From a bacterium (GTDB taxonomy: Bacteria > Desulfobacterota > DSWW01), in assembly GCA_030609865.1 (NCBI GenBank), contig JAUWSZ010000090.1, positions 1 to 7,485 on the forward strand: a stretch of DNA of 7,485 bases, written 5' to 3'. Each line of letters starts with the position of its first letter. The stretch's first letter is position 1. Of this stretch, positions 1-6,247 are shown piece after piece. The notes beneath the pieces are model-generated. The model was not told where the DNA came from. It worked only from the letters and a program-made list of their open reading frames with translations, and ran no database searches. A program made the translations under genes and the position numbers.

Positions 1-565
1 GGATCTTTCTCAGATCGAGGCGGGCAGGATGGTCTACCGGGATACGGCCCTGTCCCTGGAGGAGGCGGTCCGCGAAACCGCAAGGATCCAGTTCCCATCT
101 CTTTGTCAGAAATCCCTCCGGTTGCACCTGGATCTACCCCCCGATCTTCCTGACGTCCTTGCGGATCGGGACCGAACGAAACAGGTGATCGCAAACCTCC
201 TGCACAACGCAATCAGCTTCTCTTTCAACGGAGGAGAAATCACCATCAGCGCGGAGGCTCTCCAGGACAAGGACTCCGGCAAGCCCACCGGATGGATCCT
301 GGTCCGTGTGTCCGATCAGGGCGTCGGGATCGAGGAAAAGGACTTCACACTCATTTTTGAGAAGTTCAGCCCTGGGTCGGCGGATACGCTGAGGGAGAAA
401 CCAAAAGGTGCGGGCCTGGGCCTGCCCATCTGCAAGGAAATCATCACCCACTACGGCGGCAACATCTGGGTAGAGAGCATGAAGACCCAAGGCACCGCCT
501 TCTTCTTCACCCTCCCTGCAGTCGATCCTTCCCTTCAGGACAGAAGCGCCGAAGCGCCTGATTGA
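1..565 (+). CDS. Sensor histidine kinase, C-terminal fragment (HATPase domain)
   Basis: This is the 3' part of a sensor histidine kinase; the reading frame is open at base 2, so the start, sensor region and phosphorylated histidine lie left of the window. The visible protein (187 residues) begins with DLSQIEAGRM, the usual end of the HisKA dimerisation helix. A complete HATPase_c ATP-binding domain follows: N box with NLLHNAISFS near residues 65-74, G1 box SDQGVGI near 104-110, F box IFEKF near 118-122, and G2 box GAGLGLPICKEI near 137-148, then the closing GGNIWVES strand. The conserved ATP-binding residues are present, so the domain looks active. In the two-component pathway it would bind ATP and phosphorylate its own histidine before transfer to a response regulator. 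No receiver domain follows; the protein ends about 20 residues after the fold. It converges on the DUF4340 gene with a 20-base gap. The signal sensed cannot be inferred. Confidence 0.93.
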   Translation, partial: DLSQIEAGRMVYRDTALSLEEAVRETARIQFPSLCQKSLRLHLDLPPDLPDVLADRDRTKQVIANLLHNAISFSFNGGEITISAEALQDKDSGKPTGWILVRVSDQGVGIEEKDFTLIFEKFSPGSADTLREKPKGAGLGLPICKEIITHYGGNIWVESMKTQGTAFFFTLPAVDPSLQDRSAEAPD

Positions 566-585
566 AAGCAAAAGCAGGAAGGCTC

Positions 586-1590
586 CTATTCCTCGAGGAC
601 GTCTTCCAGGTCCTCGAGGAGGGTCTCGGCCTGGGTCTTGGGAACCTTCACGACGATTTCGGTGTGCTCTGAACAAGCGTAATACGTTGCGTCTTCCTTT
701 TCATCCGTCCCTTCCCCTTTGTACAAGGTCAGGAACCCGATCTCCTTACTCGGGCCGAAAAAGGTAAGACTCAGCTCCTGTGAGGAGCCGGCGGGAGCGA
801 CACACCCTCCGCCCTCTCCGTCGACCGGCATGCCGACGTAGTCTGTGGGACGCAGGGTGGAGAGTCTTCGGATCCAGTTTCGGTAAAGGACCTTTGCCTC
901 CTCAGGGGAGCGGCTGTCCGCCCACCCCAGTTCTTTGCCTTCCTCGGAAATCTGCTGCACCAGTTCCTTTTCCCTCTGGCCCGAGCGCAACCGGACCCGA
1001 GCAACCTCTTTCGTCCTGAAGGCATGGAGAGACCGTTCCATGAAGCGGCTCTTGGGGCGAAGCAAATCCCGAAGACCCTGCCCTGCCACCAGGAAGATCT
1101 CGCCCGTCTCGTCGTCGGCCACGTACCGGTCCCTGGGCCCGAAGGTCGCCCCCCCGAGACGGAACCTGCGCGACCCCGAGGCCTGCTCGATGGCGAGGGA
1201 CTCGACCGATTCGGTCAGGCCGAACTCCTCTTGCTTCCCTGCTTCCAGCTTGCCCAGTGAGCGGAGGGCCTTCCAGGGACAGAACTTGTCCATCCCGGCT
1301 TCCAGCCTGTCGTTCGCCTTGAAGACCTCGATCACGGGCGAGACCTCAGACGAGGCCCGGGCGATTTCCACCCACCAGGAGGACTCCCCGGAATACCGGC
1401 TCTTCTTCTTCGAGAAGGTCACGGTCTGATCCTTGGCCTCGTAGCTGAGTTCGAGGATGCCGCCCTTCTTGCACGGAAGGACCGTCACCTTGTCGCCCGG
1501 TTTCTTCGGTTCTTGAACCCAGGTGAGGTAGGCAAGGGCAAGGCAACCCAGAAGGATTCCAAGGTAGAGAACGAGGGAAACACGCTTCAT
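586..1590 (-). CDS. DUF4340 domain protein, last gene of the Gld-type ABC operon
   Basis: A 334-residue protein with one N-terminal membrane segment (about residues 4-24) followed by a periplasmic-type soluble body. LLGC at 13-16 resembles a weak lipobox, so a lipid anchor is an alternative to a plain membrane anchor. The body shows the DUF4340 pattern: a WWVEI strand near 72-76, an FGLTESVESLAI segment near 124-135, a GGATFGPRDRYVADD segment near 147-161, and a hydrophobic GEIFLVAGQGLRDLL stretch leading to the RFMERSLHAF segment. DUF4340 genes commonly follow GldG-type genes in ABC export operons; the biochemical role is unknown. Its ATG overlaps the stop of the preceding gldG-like gene as ATGA, so translation is probably coupled. 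The C-terminus is acidic and repetitive (EDLEDVLEE), and the DNA encoding it forms a perfect inverted repeat. The family call rests on pattern recognition and context. Confidence 0.85.
   Translation of the reverse strand: MKRVSLVLYLGILLGCLALAYLTWVQEPKKPGDKVTVLPCKKGGILELSYEAKDQTVTFSKKKSRYSGESSWWVEIARASSEVSPVIEVFKANDRLEAGMDKFCPWKALRSLGKLEAGKQEEFGLTESVESLAIEQASGSRRFRLGGATFGPRDRYVADDETGEIFLVAGQGLRDLLRPKSRFMERSLHAFRTKEVARVRLRSGQREKELVQQISEEGKELGWADSRSPEEAKVLYRNWIRRLSTLRPTDYVGMPVDGEGGGCVAPAGSSQELSLTFFGPSKEIGFLTLYKGEGTDEKEDATYYACSEHTEIVVKVPKTQAETLLEDLEDVLEE
590..620. repeat. Perfect 11-bp inverted repeat at the end of the DUF4340 gene
   Basis: TCCTCGAGGAC (590-600) and GTCCTCGAGGA (610-620) are exact reverse complements around a 9-base loop. 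Each half also contains the palindrome CCTCGAGG. It lies inside the last codons (acidic EDLEDVLEE), between two converging genes. On the minus strand the hairpin is followed, after about 15 bases, only by short T runs, so it is at best a weak intrinsic terminator; it may simply reflect repeated acidic codons. Confidence 0.55.
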
Positions 1591-3524
1591 CCCGTCTTGC
1601 CCCTTCGTGTCTGTCTCAGCCGAAATCGGTTACAGACAACCCCAATGCCCAGGACGAGCAAGGGCACGGCAAAGATCGTCGTGTAGAACCAGACCACGTC
1701 CTCTTCCTTCGTGTGCATGATCCGCACATCCTCTTCCATGCCCACCGACCCGAGCAGTTGCTCCTCTTCGAACAACCACTTCAGGCCATCCTCGAAGAGA
1801 AAGTAGTTGCCCAGGTTGCCGATCACCTGGTCGGACAGGGCATCGGCGTCGGCAAGCACGATCAAGCGCATCTGCTCCCTGGGCGGTTCCTCCGTCTCTA
1901 GATCCGGAGCGTCCTCTGCCGGTTCCGTGTCGTTTCGGCGCACGTCGGCCGTGACGGCTGCTCCGAGATCGTAGGTCTTCTTCTTCTCTTCCGGGCTGTC
2001 CTGTTCCAGGTTCCGGTTCTCGTCCGCCCAGGTCATGGGCATACTGCGCAGCGTCATCACGATCCTGGCTTCGGGTTTCGGATCCTCGAGCTTCTCCAGG
2101 TAGCCCGACCCGATGAGCACCACGGCCAGCCTGGACGCGTTCTGGCTCAGGGTGTTCACCGAGGGGTGGGAAGAGGTGCGGTTCGTGAAGAGGTTGTAAC
2201 GGTCCGCCTTCTTGTGGGAGGCCCGCATGAAGTACCGCTCGTTGGCCAGCGGGGTTGCCTGAAAGCGAAGACCGAAGTCCTCGAGGAGGCCGGCGATGTT
2301 GCTCGAATTCTCCGGGTCCAGGGCCATCCACATCCGCCCTCCCCCCTCCAGGTACCGTCGGAGGGCGTCCAACTCTTCCGGCAGGAAGTCCTCGGTGGGG
2401 TCGACCACCAGCAGCAGGGAGGCATCCTCGGGCACGTCGGCACCCAGGCCCTGCCCGAGCCCCAGGGGCTTCACCTCGAAATTCTGCTTCCGGAGGATCT
2501 TCTTCAGGCCCGTGACCGGGTGCCGGGGCTCCTGCCCCCCCTTCCACTCGTAGGGACGTTCCCCGTGGCCGGTCGTGAGATAGGCGATCCTCTTGTCGGC
2601 CACGAGCTTGAGGAACTTGTTCTGGAACTCCTCATCCACCTTGGCGAGCTTGCCCCGGGCCTCTCCCATCTCGGCCCCGATACGCACCACCTCTTTCTTG
2701 TCGCCGTACCGGTACACGAGGCTGCCGTTCTGGCGGGCGCCCAACTCCTTGGCCAGCTTCGGCTCCATGACGTGATCATACACATGGATCCGCATCAGGT
2801 CCGACCGGCTGGCCAGTTCCTCGAAATAGCCCGACAGCTCCTCCAGGACCTCGTTTGCCTCCGGGTAGAACAGGAAAACCTCGAAGGGCTCGTTCAGGTT
2901 CGCCACGAGCCTGCGGGCGTCTTCGCTCGGGCTGGAGGTTCTCTGAAAGGACATGTCCCATTTCCGGTTGTGGGCATTGCCGACGTAGTTGAGGAGAAAC
3001 AGGCTCGCAACCAGCCAGGCGACCGCCAGCCCGCTTCCGGCGGAAAAGGCGACCCGCCTGCGCTCGATCCGGGGCGCCCGGGCCATCGAGGCGGAGGAAA
3101 TCTCCATGAAGAGGAGCGGAAGGACCGAACTCAACCAGACCATCGGCCAGAGAACCTGCAGAATCCCCTGGTACCGATCCACGAGCGGCGCCCCCGCCAT
3201 CCACGGAAACGCCTTTTCCCGGATCGTCTCCAACTGCGCAGCGTAGAGGGCAAGGGCAATGATTCCGCCTAGGTAGCTCGCCAGAATCATCCCCTCCACG
3301 GACCTGCGATCCCCCCGGCTTCGGGCCCAGTTCAGGGCACGGGCAAACACGGCCCAGAGGAGACCGGCGGCCCCCAGCCCGTCCAGGAGGAGCCGGGTGC
3401 TCAGGGGGGAGCCGACCAGCCGCTCCCCCACGTAGACGAGGACCATGCCCACCAGATAGGGGACCGTACAGGCCAGACCCGGGATGAGCCAGTCGCTCTT
3501 CGTTTCGTTGCCTTCTATCGCCAT
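1587..3524 (-). CDS. GldG-type ABC export system membrane protein (ABC_transp_aux)
   Basis: A 645-residue auxiliary membrane component of a Gld-type ABC system. About five hydrophobic segments lie at residues 13-33, 45-63, 78-97, 121-140 and 158-181. A large extracytoplasmic domain follows, starting WDMSFQRTSSPSEDARRLVANL, which matches the GldG/ABC_transp_aux entry. It includes YLTTGHGE (315-322) and LLVVDPTEDFLPEELDALRRYLEGGGRMW, the typical Rossmann-like stretch, then RLIVLADADALSD near 553-565. One C-terminal membrane helix (about 611-631) and a basic tail close it. Classical GldG proteins usually have a single N-terminal helix; five suggests an extra permease-like block. The start at 3524 is chosen because the reading frame further upstream only shadows the permease gene; this ATG overlaps the permease end by 10 bases. 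Its stop overlaps the DUF4340 start. The exported substrate is unknown. Confidence 0.88.
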   Translation of the reverse strand: MAIEGNETKSDWLIPGLACTVPYLVGMVLVYVGERLVGSPLSTRLLLDGLGAAGLLWAVFARALNWARSRGDRRSVEGMILASYLGGIIALALYAAQLETIREKAFPWMAGAPLVDRYQGILQVLWPMVWLSSVLPLLFMEISSASMARAPRIERRRVAFSAGSGLAVAWLVASLFLLNYVGNAHNRKWDMSFQRTSSPSEDARRLVANLNEPFEVFLFYPEANEVLEELSGYFEELASRSDLMRIHVYDHVMEPKLAKELGARQNGSLVYRYGDKKEVVRIGAEMGEARGKLAKVDEEFQNKFLKLVADKRIAYLTTGHGERPYEWKGGQEPRHPVTGLKKILRKQNFEVKPLGLGQGLGADVPEDASLLLVVDPTEDFLPEELDALRRYLEGGGRMWMALDPENSSNIAGLLEDFGLRFQATPLANERYFMRASHKKADRYNLFTNRTSSHPSVNTLSQNASRLAVVLIGSGYLEKLEDPKPEARIVMTLRSMPMTWADENRNLEQDSPEEKKKTYDLGAAVTADVRRNDTEPAEDAPDLETEEPPREQMRLIVLADADALSDQVIGNLGNYFLFEDGLKWLFEEEQLLGSVGMEEDVRIMHTKEEDVVWFYTTIFAVPLLVLGIGVVCNRFRLRQTRRGKTG

Positions 3525-4240
3525 CGCCGTGCCTCGATGACCCTCGTTGAGACCATGAGGAAGAACCAGGTCACAGAAAGATAGTAGATCAGGTCGCGGG
3601 TGTTGACTGTCCCTTTCATGAACGGGAAGAAGTGCTTGTTGTGCAGCGCGAGGTAGCTGAATATGCCGGACAGCGGTGGCTCCGTCACGCTTGCCAGGAG
3701 CCAGAAGAGCAGCATGGCAACCAGGATGGCCGCGGAGATGATGGCGGCAATGATCTGGCTCTGGGCCAGAGAGGAGCCGAACATCCCTATCGCGAGAGCG
3801 GCCGAGCCGAGGCAGAGGAGGCCCACGTAGCCGCCGAAGATATGCCCCACGGAGACCTTTCCGTTCACGAGGATCAGCAACGGCATGTACAGGGTGAGCA
3901 GGGTGAGGAGGCAGAGGAACAGGAAGGCGGACAGGAACTTGCCGAGCACGACCTGGGAATCCATCACCGGGGAGGTGGTGTACAGGACCATCGTGCCCAT
4001 CTGCCTCTCTTCGGCCAGCAATCGCATCGTCAGGAAGATGCTGGCGATCATCGTGGTGCCGCTCGAGAAGTAGAAGAACTGTCGCAGGACTTCGGCCGAG
4101 TATTTGGAGCCCCCGCCGATGGCGTACACATTGAAGAGCAATCCGTCGACGAGCAGCACGACGGCAAGGATGATGGTTCCCATGTACGATCGGAAATAGG
4201 CCCCGAATTCCCTGCACAGGACGAGCCAGACGACTCTCAC
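3515..4240 (-). CDS. ABC-2/GldF-type transporter permease
   Basis: A 241-residue integral membrane permease with six predicted helices, at about residues 20-41, 54-73, 102-125, 137-158, 161-184 and 214-232, the usual size and topology for an ABC-2 subunit. Between helices 2 and 3 sits LLAEERQMGTMVLYTTSPV (74-92), the conserved cytoplasmic EE...GT...P element thought to contact the ATPase. The C-terminal RDLIYYLSVTWFFLMVSTRV resembles GldF proteins. It would form the inner-membrane channel driven by the ATPase encoded immediately upstream; the ATPase stop and this ATG overlap as ATGA. Its own stop overlaps the GldG-like start by 10 bases. In known Gld systems GldA, GldF and GldG form one transporter, first linked to gliding in Bacteroidetes, but homologous operons are widespread in non-gliding bacteria, so no motility role should be assumed. 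Confidence 0.92.
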   Translation of the reverse strand: MRVVWLVLCREFGAYFRSYMGTIILAVVLLVDGLLFNVYAIGGGSKYSAEVLRQFFYFSSGTTMIASIFLTMRLLAEERQMGTMVLYTTSPVMDSQVVLGKFLSAFLFLCLLTLLTLYMPLLILVNGKVSVGHIFGGYVGLLCLGSAALAIGMFGSSLAQSQIIAAIISAAILVAMLLFWLLASVTEPPLSGIFSYLALHNKHFFPFMKGTVNTRDLIYYLSVTWFFLMVSTRVIEARRWR

Positions 4241-5175
4241 GAAGGCTTCTCCTCTTTCTGCATCAGTCGCAGGAAGGTGTTCTCCAGATCGAGGTCCGTC
4301 CGCGCCATTTCGAGCAGGCCCAATCCACGGCTCGCCAGCTTCAGGCTGATCGTCTCCCGAATGTCCTCAGAAAGGCTCGCGACGAAGCTGGTCCGACCGC
4401 CCTCCTCCCTGACCCATTCGATCTCTTCGACTTCCGGCAGGCCCTGCAGGCATTCTTCGATCTCGGACCGTGCACCCCGGGCCTGCATGCGAACCCGGAC
4501 CTTCCGGGTGAACTGTTGCGCGAGTTCCTCCTCCGGGCCTTCCCCGATGATTTCGCCCTCCTGGATCATCAGGATCCGGTCGCAGATCTGGCTGATCTCG
4601 GGCAGGAGATGGCTGGACAGGATCACGGTGTGGTTCCCTCGCAGGGACCGGATGAGTTGACGCATCTCGACGATTTGTACGGGGTCCAGGCCGGAGGCGG
4701 GCTCGTCGAGCAGCAGGAGCTGCGGCTCGTGGAGCAGGGCCATGGCGATGGCCACGCGCTGCCTGTACCCGAAGGAGAGATGGCCGATCACTTCGTCGCG
4801 CACGTCCGCGATCGCGGTCTCTGCCTCGATCTCGGGCAGGCGGTCCCGCAGTCTCCTGCGGTTCATGCCCTTCAACCGGCCCACGAACCGGAGGTAGGAC
4901 CTCACCTTCATGTCGCCATACAGGGGCGGGGTCTCGGGAAGAAAGCTCAAGTTCTTCTTGACCTCGTGAGGCTCCTGGAGGAGGTCGACTCCGTCGATCG
5001 TCACCCGGCCGGCCGTGGGCAGAAGGTTGCCCGCCAGGATGCGCAACAGGGTGGTCTTCCCGGAGCCGTTCAGGCCGAGGAGCCCGATGATTTCTCCCTG
5101 TTCGATCCGGAAGCTTACCTGGTTCACGGCCCTCCTGGGACCGTAATATTTGGTAAGGCCTTCCACGGCCAGCAT
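4237..5175 (-). CDS. ABC transporter ATP-binding protein (GldA/CcmA-like)
   Basis: A 312-residue ATPase that would power the permease encoded next to it. From the chosen start, the nucleotide-binding domain runs to about residue 215. It has Walker A GLNGSGKT (34-41), ABC signature LSFGYRQR (133-140), Walker B LLLLDEP (153-159), D-loop SGLDP (161-165) and switch histidine SSH (187-189). The Q-loop position reads LPETPPLY, with Glu where many ABC proteins have Gln; this PE.PPLY form is common in this subgroup. A C-terminal extension of about 95 residues (RKVRVRMQARG onward) resembles the regulatory tail of export ATPases. An in-frame TTG at 5181 would add two residues, but AAGGGG at 5183-5188 lies 7 bases from the ATG at 5175 and almost touches the TTG, so ATG is preferred. 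It is the first gene of the operon, directly behind a strong promoter. Confidence 0.95.
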   Translation of the reverse strand: MLAVEGLTKYYGPRRAVNQVSFRIEQGEIIGLLGLNGSGKTTLLRILAGNLLPTAGRVTIDGVDLLQEPHEVKKNLSFLPETPPLYGDMKVRSYLRFVGRLKGMNRRRLRDRLPEIEAETAIADVRDEVIGHLSFGYRQRVAIAMALLHEPQLLLLDEPASGLDPVQIVEMRQLIRSLRGNHTVILSSHLLPEISQICDRILMIQEGEIIGEGPEEELAQQFTRKVRVRMQARGARSEIEECLQGLPEVEEIEWVREEGGRTSFVASLSEDIRETISLKLASRGLGLLEMARTDLDLENTFLRLMQKEEKPS

Positions 5176-5182
5176 GGGCAAT

Positions 5183-5188
5183 CCCCTT
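5183..5188 (-). promoter_or_regulatory. Ribosome binding site of the ABC ATPase gene
   Basis: The minus strand reads AAGGGG, seven bases before ATG at 5175. The spacing is ideal for that ATG and far too short for the alternative TTG at 5181, so this site decides the start. Confidence 0.75.
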
Positions 5189-5211
5189 CGATTCGGACAG
5201 ATAGAAGCGAA

Positions 5212-5240
5212 ATAATACGAGCCCGTCTTTTTCCTGTCAA
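5212..5240 (-). promoter_or_regulatory. Sigma70-type promoter of the ABC operon
   Basis: On the minus strand a perfect -35 box TTGACA (5235-5240) is followed, after exactly 17 bases, by TATTAT (5212-5217), five of six matches to the -10 consensus. Transcription would begin near 5205, giving a leader of about 30 bases to the ATPase start. A near-consensus promoter with no evident operator suggests fairly constitutive expression of the four-gene operon. Confidence 0.8.
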
Positions 5241-5259
5241 GACGATCGCTAGCCGGCGG

Positions 5260-5347
5260 CTAATTGGGGATGAGGACGCCCGCCCCGTCGATCCGGCTTT
5301 CCTTCAGGGCGATCAAGGCCTCGTTCGTGCAATACCGTCGCTTTCAT
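5260..5347 (-). pseudogene. Scar of a zinc-dependent alcohol dehydrogenase gene (ends joined, core deleted)
   Basis: On the minus strand, TNEALIALKESRIDGAGVLIP then N and TAG is encoded at 5328-5260. It reads like the C-terminal end of zinc-dependent alcohol dehydrogenases (NEAL..LK..RI.GAGVLIP). Just upstream, in another frame, ATG at 5347 starts MKATVLHE, typical of the N-terminus of the same family. The two meet around CACGAACGAG, where the ends could share a few bases, as if most of a gene of about 1 kb had been lost in one deletion. The C-terminal frame has no start and meets TGA at 5344-5346, so it cannot be expressed as it stands. The C-terminal match is fairly specific; the eight-residue N-terminal match could be chance. 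The region from 5348 to 5500 has no convincing gene, only a short minus-strand frame ending at 5394 whose last 23 codons start at an ATG (5465) and begin MDRTVSTLRDEMLP. No known family was recognised in it. Confidence 0.4.
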
Positions 5348-5503
5348 GGTTTGCATTATGTCGAATGCGTACTCCGGGACCGAGCGATGGAAATCAATCC
5401 CTGGGCTTGGCCAACTGCGCGTCCGGGAGCATCTCGTCCCGCAGGGTGGACACCGTCCGGTCCATGTCGGGATACACAGAACGTTCGGCCAAGAGAATAC
5501 ATC

Positions 5504-5532
5504 TTGACGCATAACGTTATCCGTTATACCCT
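5504..5532 (+). promoter_or_regulatory. higBA promoter with embedded palindromic operator
   Basis: TTGACG (5504-5509) resembles a -35 box. Seventeen bases later TACCCT (5527-5532) is a weak -10; TATACC at 5525-5530 is an alternative with a 15-base spacer. Between the boxes lies the perfect palindrome ATAACGTTAT (5511-5520), and a further GTTAT half-site overlaps the -10 at 5523-5527. This is a natural place for the HigA helix-turn-helix protein to bind and repress its own operon. With the 17-base spacing, transcription would start at about 5539, which is the normal higB ATG, so the message may be leaderless; no Shine-Dalgarno is seen before that ATG. Confidence 0.55.
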
Positions 5533-5570
5533 GAATCTATGATAGAGAGAAGTGCAAGCAGACCGAGAGA

Positions 5571-5822
5571 GTGTTCCGGCGCGAGTATTCTCGCAAGCTA
5601 CCTGCCTCGATTCAGAGGCTCGCCTTCCGAAAGCTTCGAATGCTTAGCCGGAGTTCAACGCTTGACGATCTCCGGGTTCCTCCAGGAAATCGACTCGAAG
5701 TTTTGTCCGGCAATCGGAAGGGGCAACACAGCATACGAATAAACGACCAATGGAGAATCTGCTTCGTCTGGCGAAACGGAAACGCCTATGACGTAGAGAT
5801 TGTCGACTACCACAAGGGGTAA
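5571..5822 (+). CDS. higB: HigB-type RelE/ParE-family toxin, N-terminus frameshifted
   Basis: This encodes the body of a HigB toxin, a RelE-fold ribonuclease that cuts mRNA on the ribosome and is neutralised by HigA. The frame from GTG at 5571 gives 83 residues; relatives have about 92. Family hallmarks are strong: KLRML then LDDLRVPPGNRLE (about 31-43), GNRKGQHSIRINDQWRICF (47-65) and the C-terminal YDVEIVDYHKG. The terminal Asp-Tyr-His and the His and Arg of the HSIRINDQWR stretch correspond to residues used by RelE-type nucleases. The expected start is ATG at 5539, but that frame reads MIERSASRPREC. The missing N-terminus (KCKQTERVF) is encoded in the 5571 frame just upstream of the GTG, without a start codon. 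A deletion of about four bases after ATGATAGAGAG would explain this. The first strand of the fold is therefore lost unless GTG works, so the toxin is probably inactive or altered. A single-read error remains possible. Confidence 0.82.
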   Translation: MFRREYSRKLPASIQRLAFRKLRMLSRSSTLDDLRVPPGNRLEVLSGNRKGQHSIRINDQWRICFVWRNGNAYDVEIVDYHKG

Positions 5823-5825
5823 ATC

Positions 5826-6122
5826 ATGAGCAAGATCCCTCCAGTACATCCTGGCGAAATTCTACATGAGGAGTTTCTCAAGCCGCTGGCCATCAGCCAG
5901 AATCAGCTTGGCAATGATCTAGGCGTCTCCCCACGCAGAATCAACGAAATTGTGCACGGGCGGCGCAGTGTCACGGCCGACACGGCGCTCAGACTCGCCA
6001 GGTACTTCGGAAATTCGGCTAGTTTCTGGCTGGGTCTCCAAATGGACTACGATCTGGATGTTGCCGAGGACGCCTTGGCGTCCCGCATCAAGAAGGAAGT
6101 CCGGCAGATTGATGTCGCATAG
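5826..6122 (+). CDS. higA: HigA antitoxin, XRE-family DNA-binding protein
   Basis: A 98-residue intact antitoxin of the HigA/VapI type. The N-terminal signature PPVHPGEILHEEFLKPL (5-21) is diagnostic of the family. A Cro/C1 helix-turn-helix follows at about residues 24-62 (ISQNQLGNDLGVSPRRINEI, then HGRRSVTADTALRLARYFG), and the family's SASFWLGLQMDYDL segment at about 64-77 comes next. It should bind and block HigB and repress the operon from the palindrome upstream of higB. The gene starts three bases after the higB stop, with AAGGGG (5814-5819, inside the higB end) six bases before the ATG. The order toxin first, antitoxin second is normal for higBA. Because higB is damaged, HigA may persist as a lone repressor or as protection against related toxins. 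HigBA pairs with their own promoter are common integron cassettes, which fits the repeat just downstream. Confidence 0.95.
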   Translation: MSKIPPVHPGEILHEEFLKPLAISQNQLGNDLGVSPRRINEIVHGRRSVTADTALRLARYFGNSASFWLGLQMDYDLDVAEDALASRIKKEVRQIDVA

Positions 6123-6127
6123 ACCTG

Positions 6128-6222
6128 GGCCAACAACCGCATGGACACCGACCGCGCCGGAGAGTGAGGCCTCGTGGAACGGCCTCTGAGATCGGTGGCA
6201 CGACGGAGCATGCGGAACATCC
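6128..6222 (+). other. Degenerate attC-like site after higA
   Basis: An imperfect nested inverted repeat begins six bases after the higA stop. CCGCATG (6137-6143) pairs with CATGCGG (6209-6215), CACCGA (6146-6151) with TCGGTG (6192-6197), and GAGGCC (6166-6171) with GGCCTC (6181-6186). Its left arm, from CCAACAACCGCATGGAC (6130-6146) onward, matches the left arm of the repeat at 6541 at 20 of 26 positions, including AACAA.CGCATG. GGCCAAC (6128-6134) fits the attC R'' pattern RYYYAAC at six of seven bases. The right arm carries about 12 extra bases (6198-6209) relative to the second site, and no GTTRRRY R' box follows. If it is an attC, it is eroded; an unrelated hairpin after higA is the alternative. 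Confidence 0.4.
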
Positions 6223-6247
6223 GGAGACTACCATTTGCTGTGAGGAA

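Noticed and set aside
134..676. Minus-strand open frame opposite the histidine kinase
   Set aside because: The plus strand carries all the HATPase motifs; the opposite frame is Arg, Gly and Asp rich with no motif.
2166..3272. Long plus-strand open frame opposite the GldG-like gene
   Set aside because: It is antisense to a well-supported gene in GC-rich DNA, and its translation shows no recognisable domain.
3525..4217. Upstream extension of the GldG-like frame, giving an 876-codon open frame through the permease gene
   Set aside because: The extension has no protein-like pattern (Arg, His and Pro rich) and lies wholly over the permease, which has clear helices and motifs. The ATG at 3524 starts the real protein.
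3632..4660. Plus-strand open frame of 342 codons across the permease and ATPase genes
   Set aside because: It spans the junction of two real minus-strand genes, and its composition (Glu, Gln, His and Arg rich) is typical of an antisense shadow.
5404..5522. Possible third attC upstream of higB, with GTTATCC at 5516-5522 as an R' box and GGCCAAC at 5409-5415 as an R'' box
   Set aside because: Only about five stem base pairs (GCGTC with GACGC) can be drawn, with no nested arms. The GTTAT elements are better explained as the HigA operator.
5539..5742. The 67-codon frame from the normal higB ATG as a gene in its own right
   Set aside because: After the first three or four codons it loses all resemblance to HigB, while the neighbouring frame carries the conserved toxin. 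It is the product of a frameshift.
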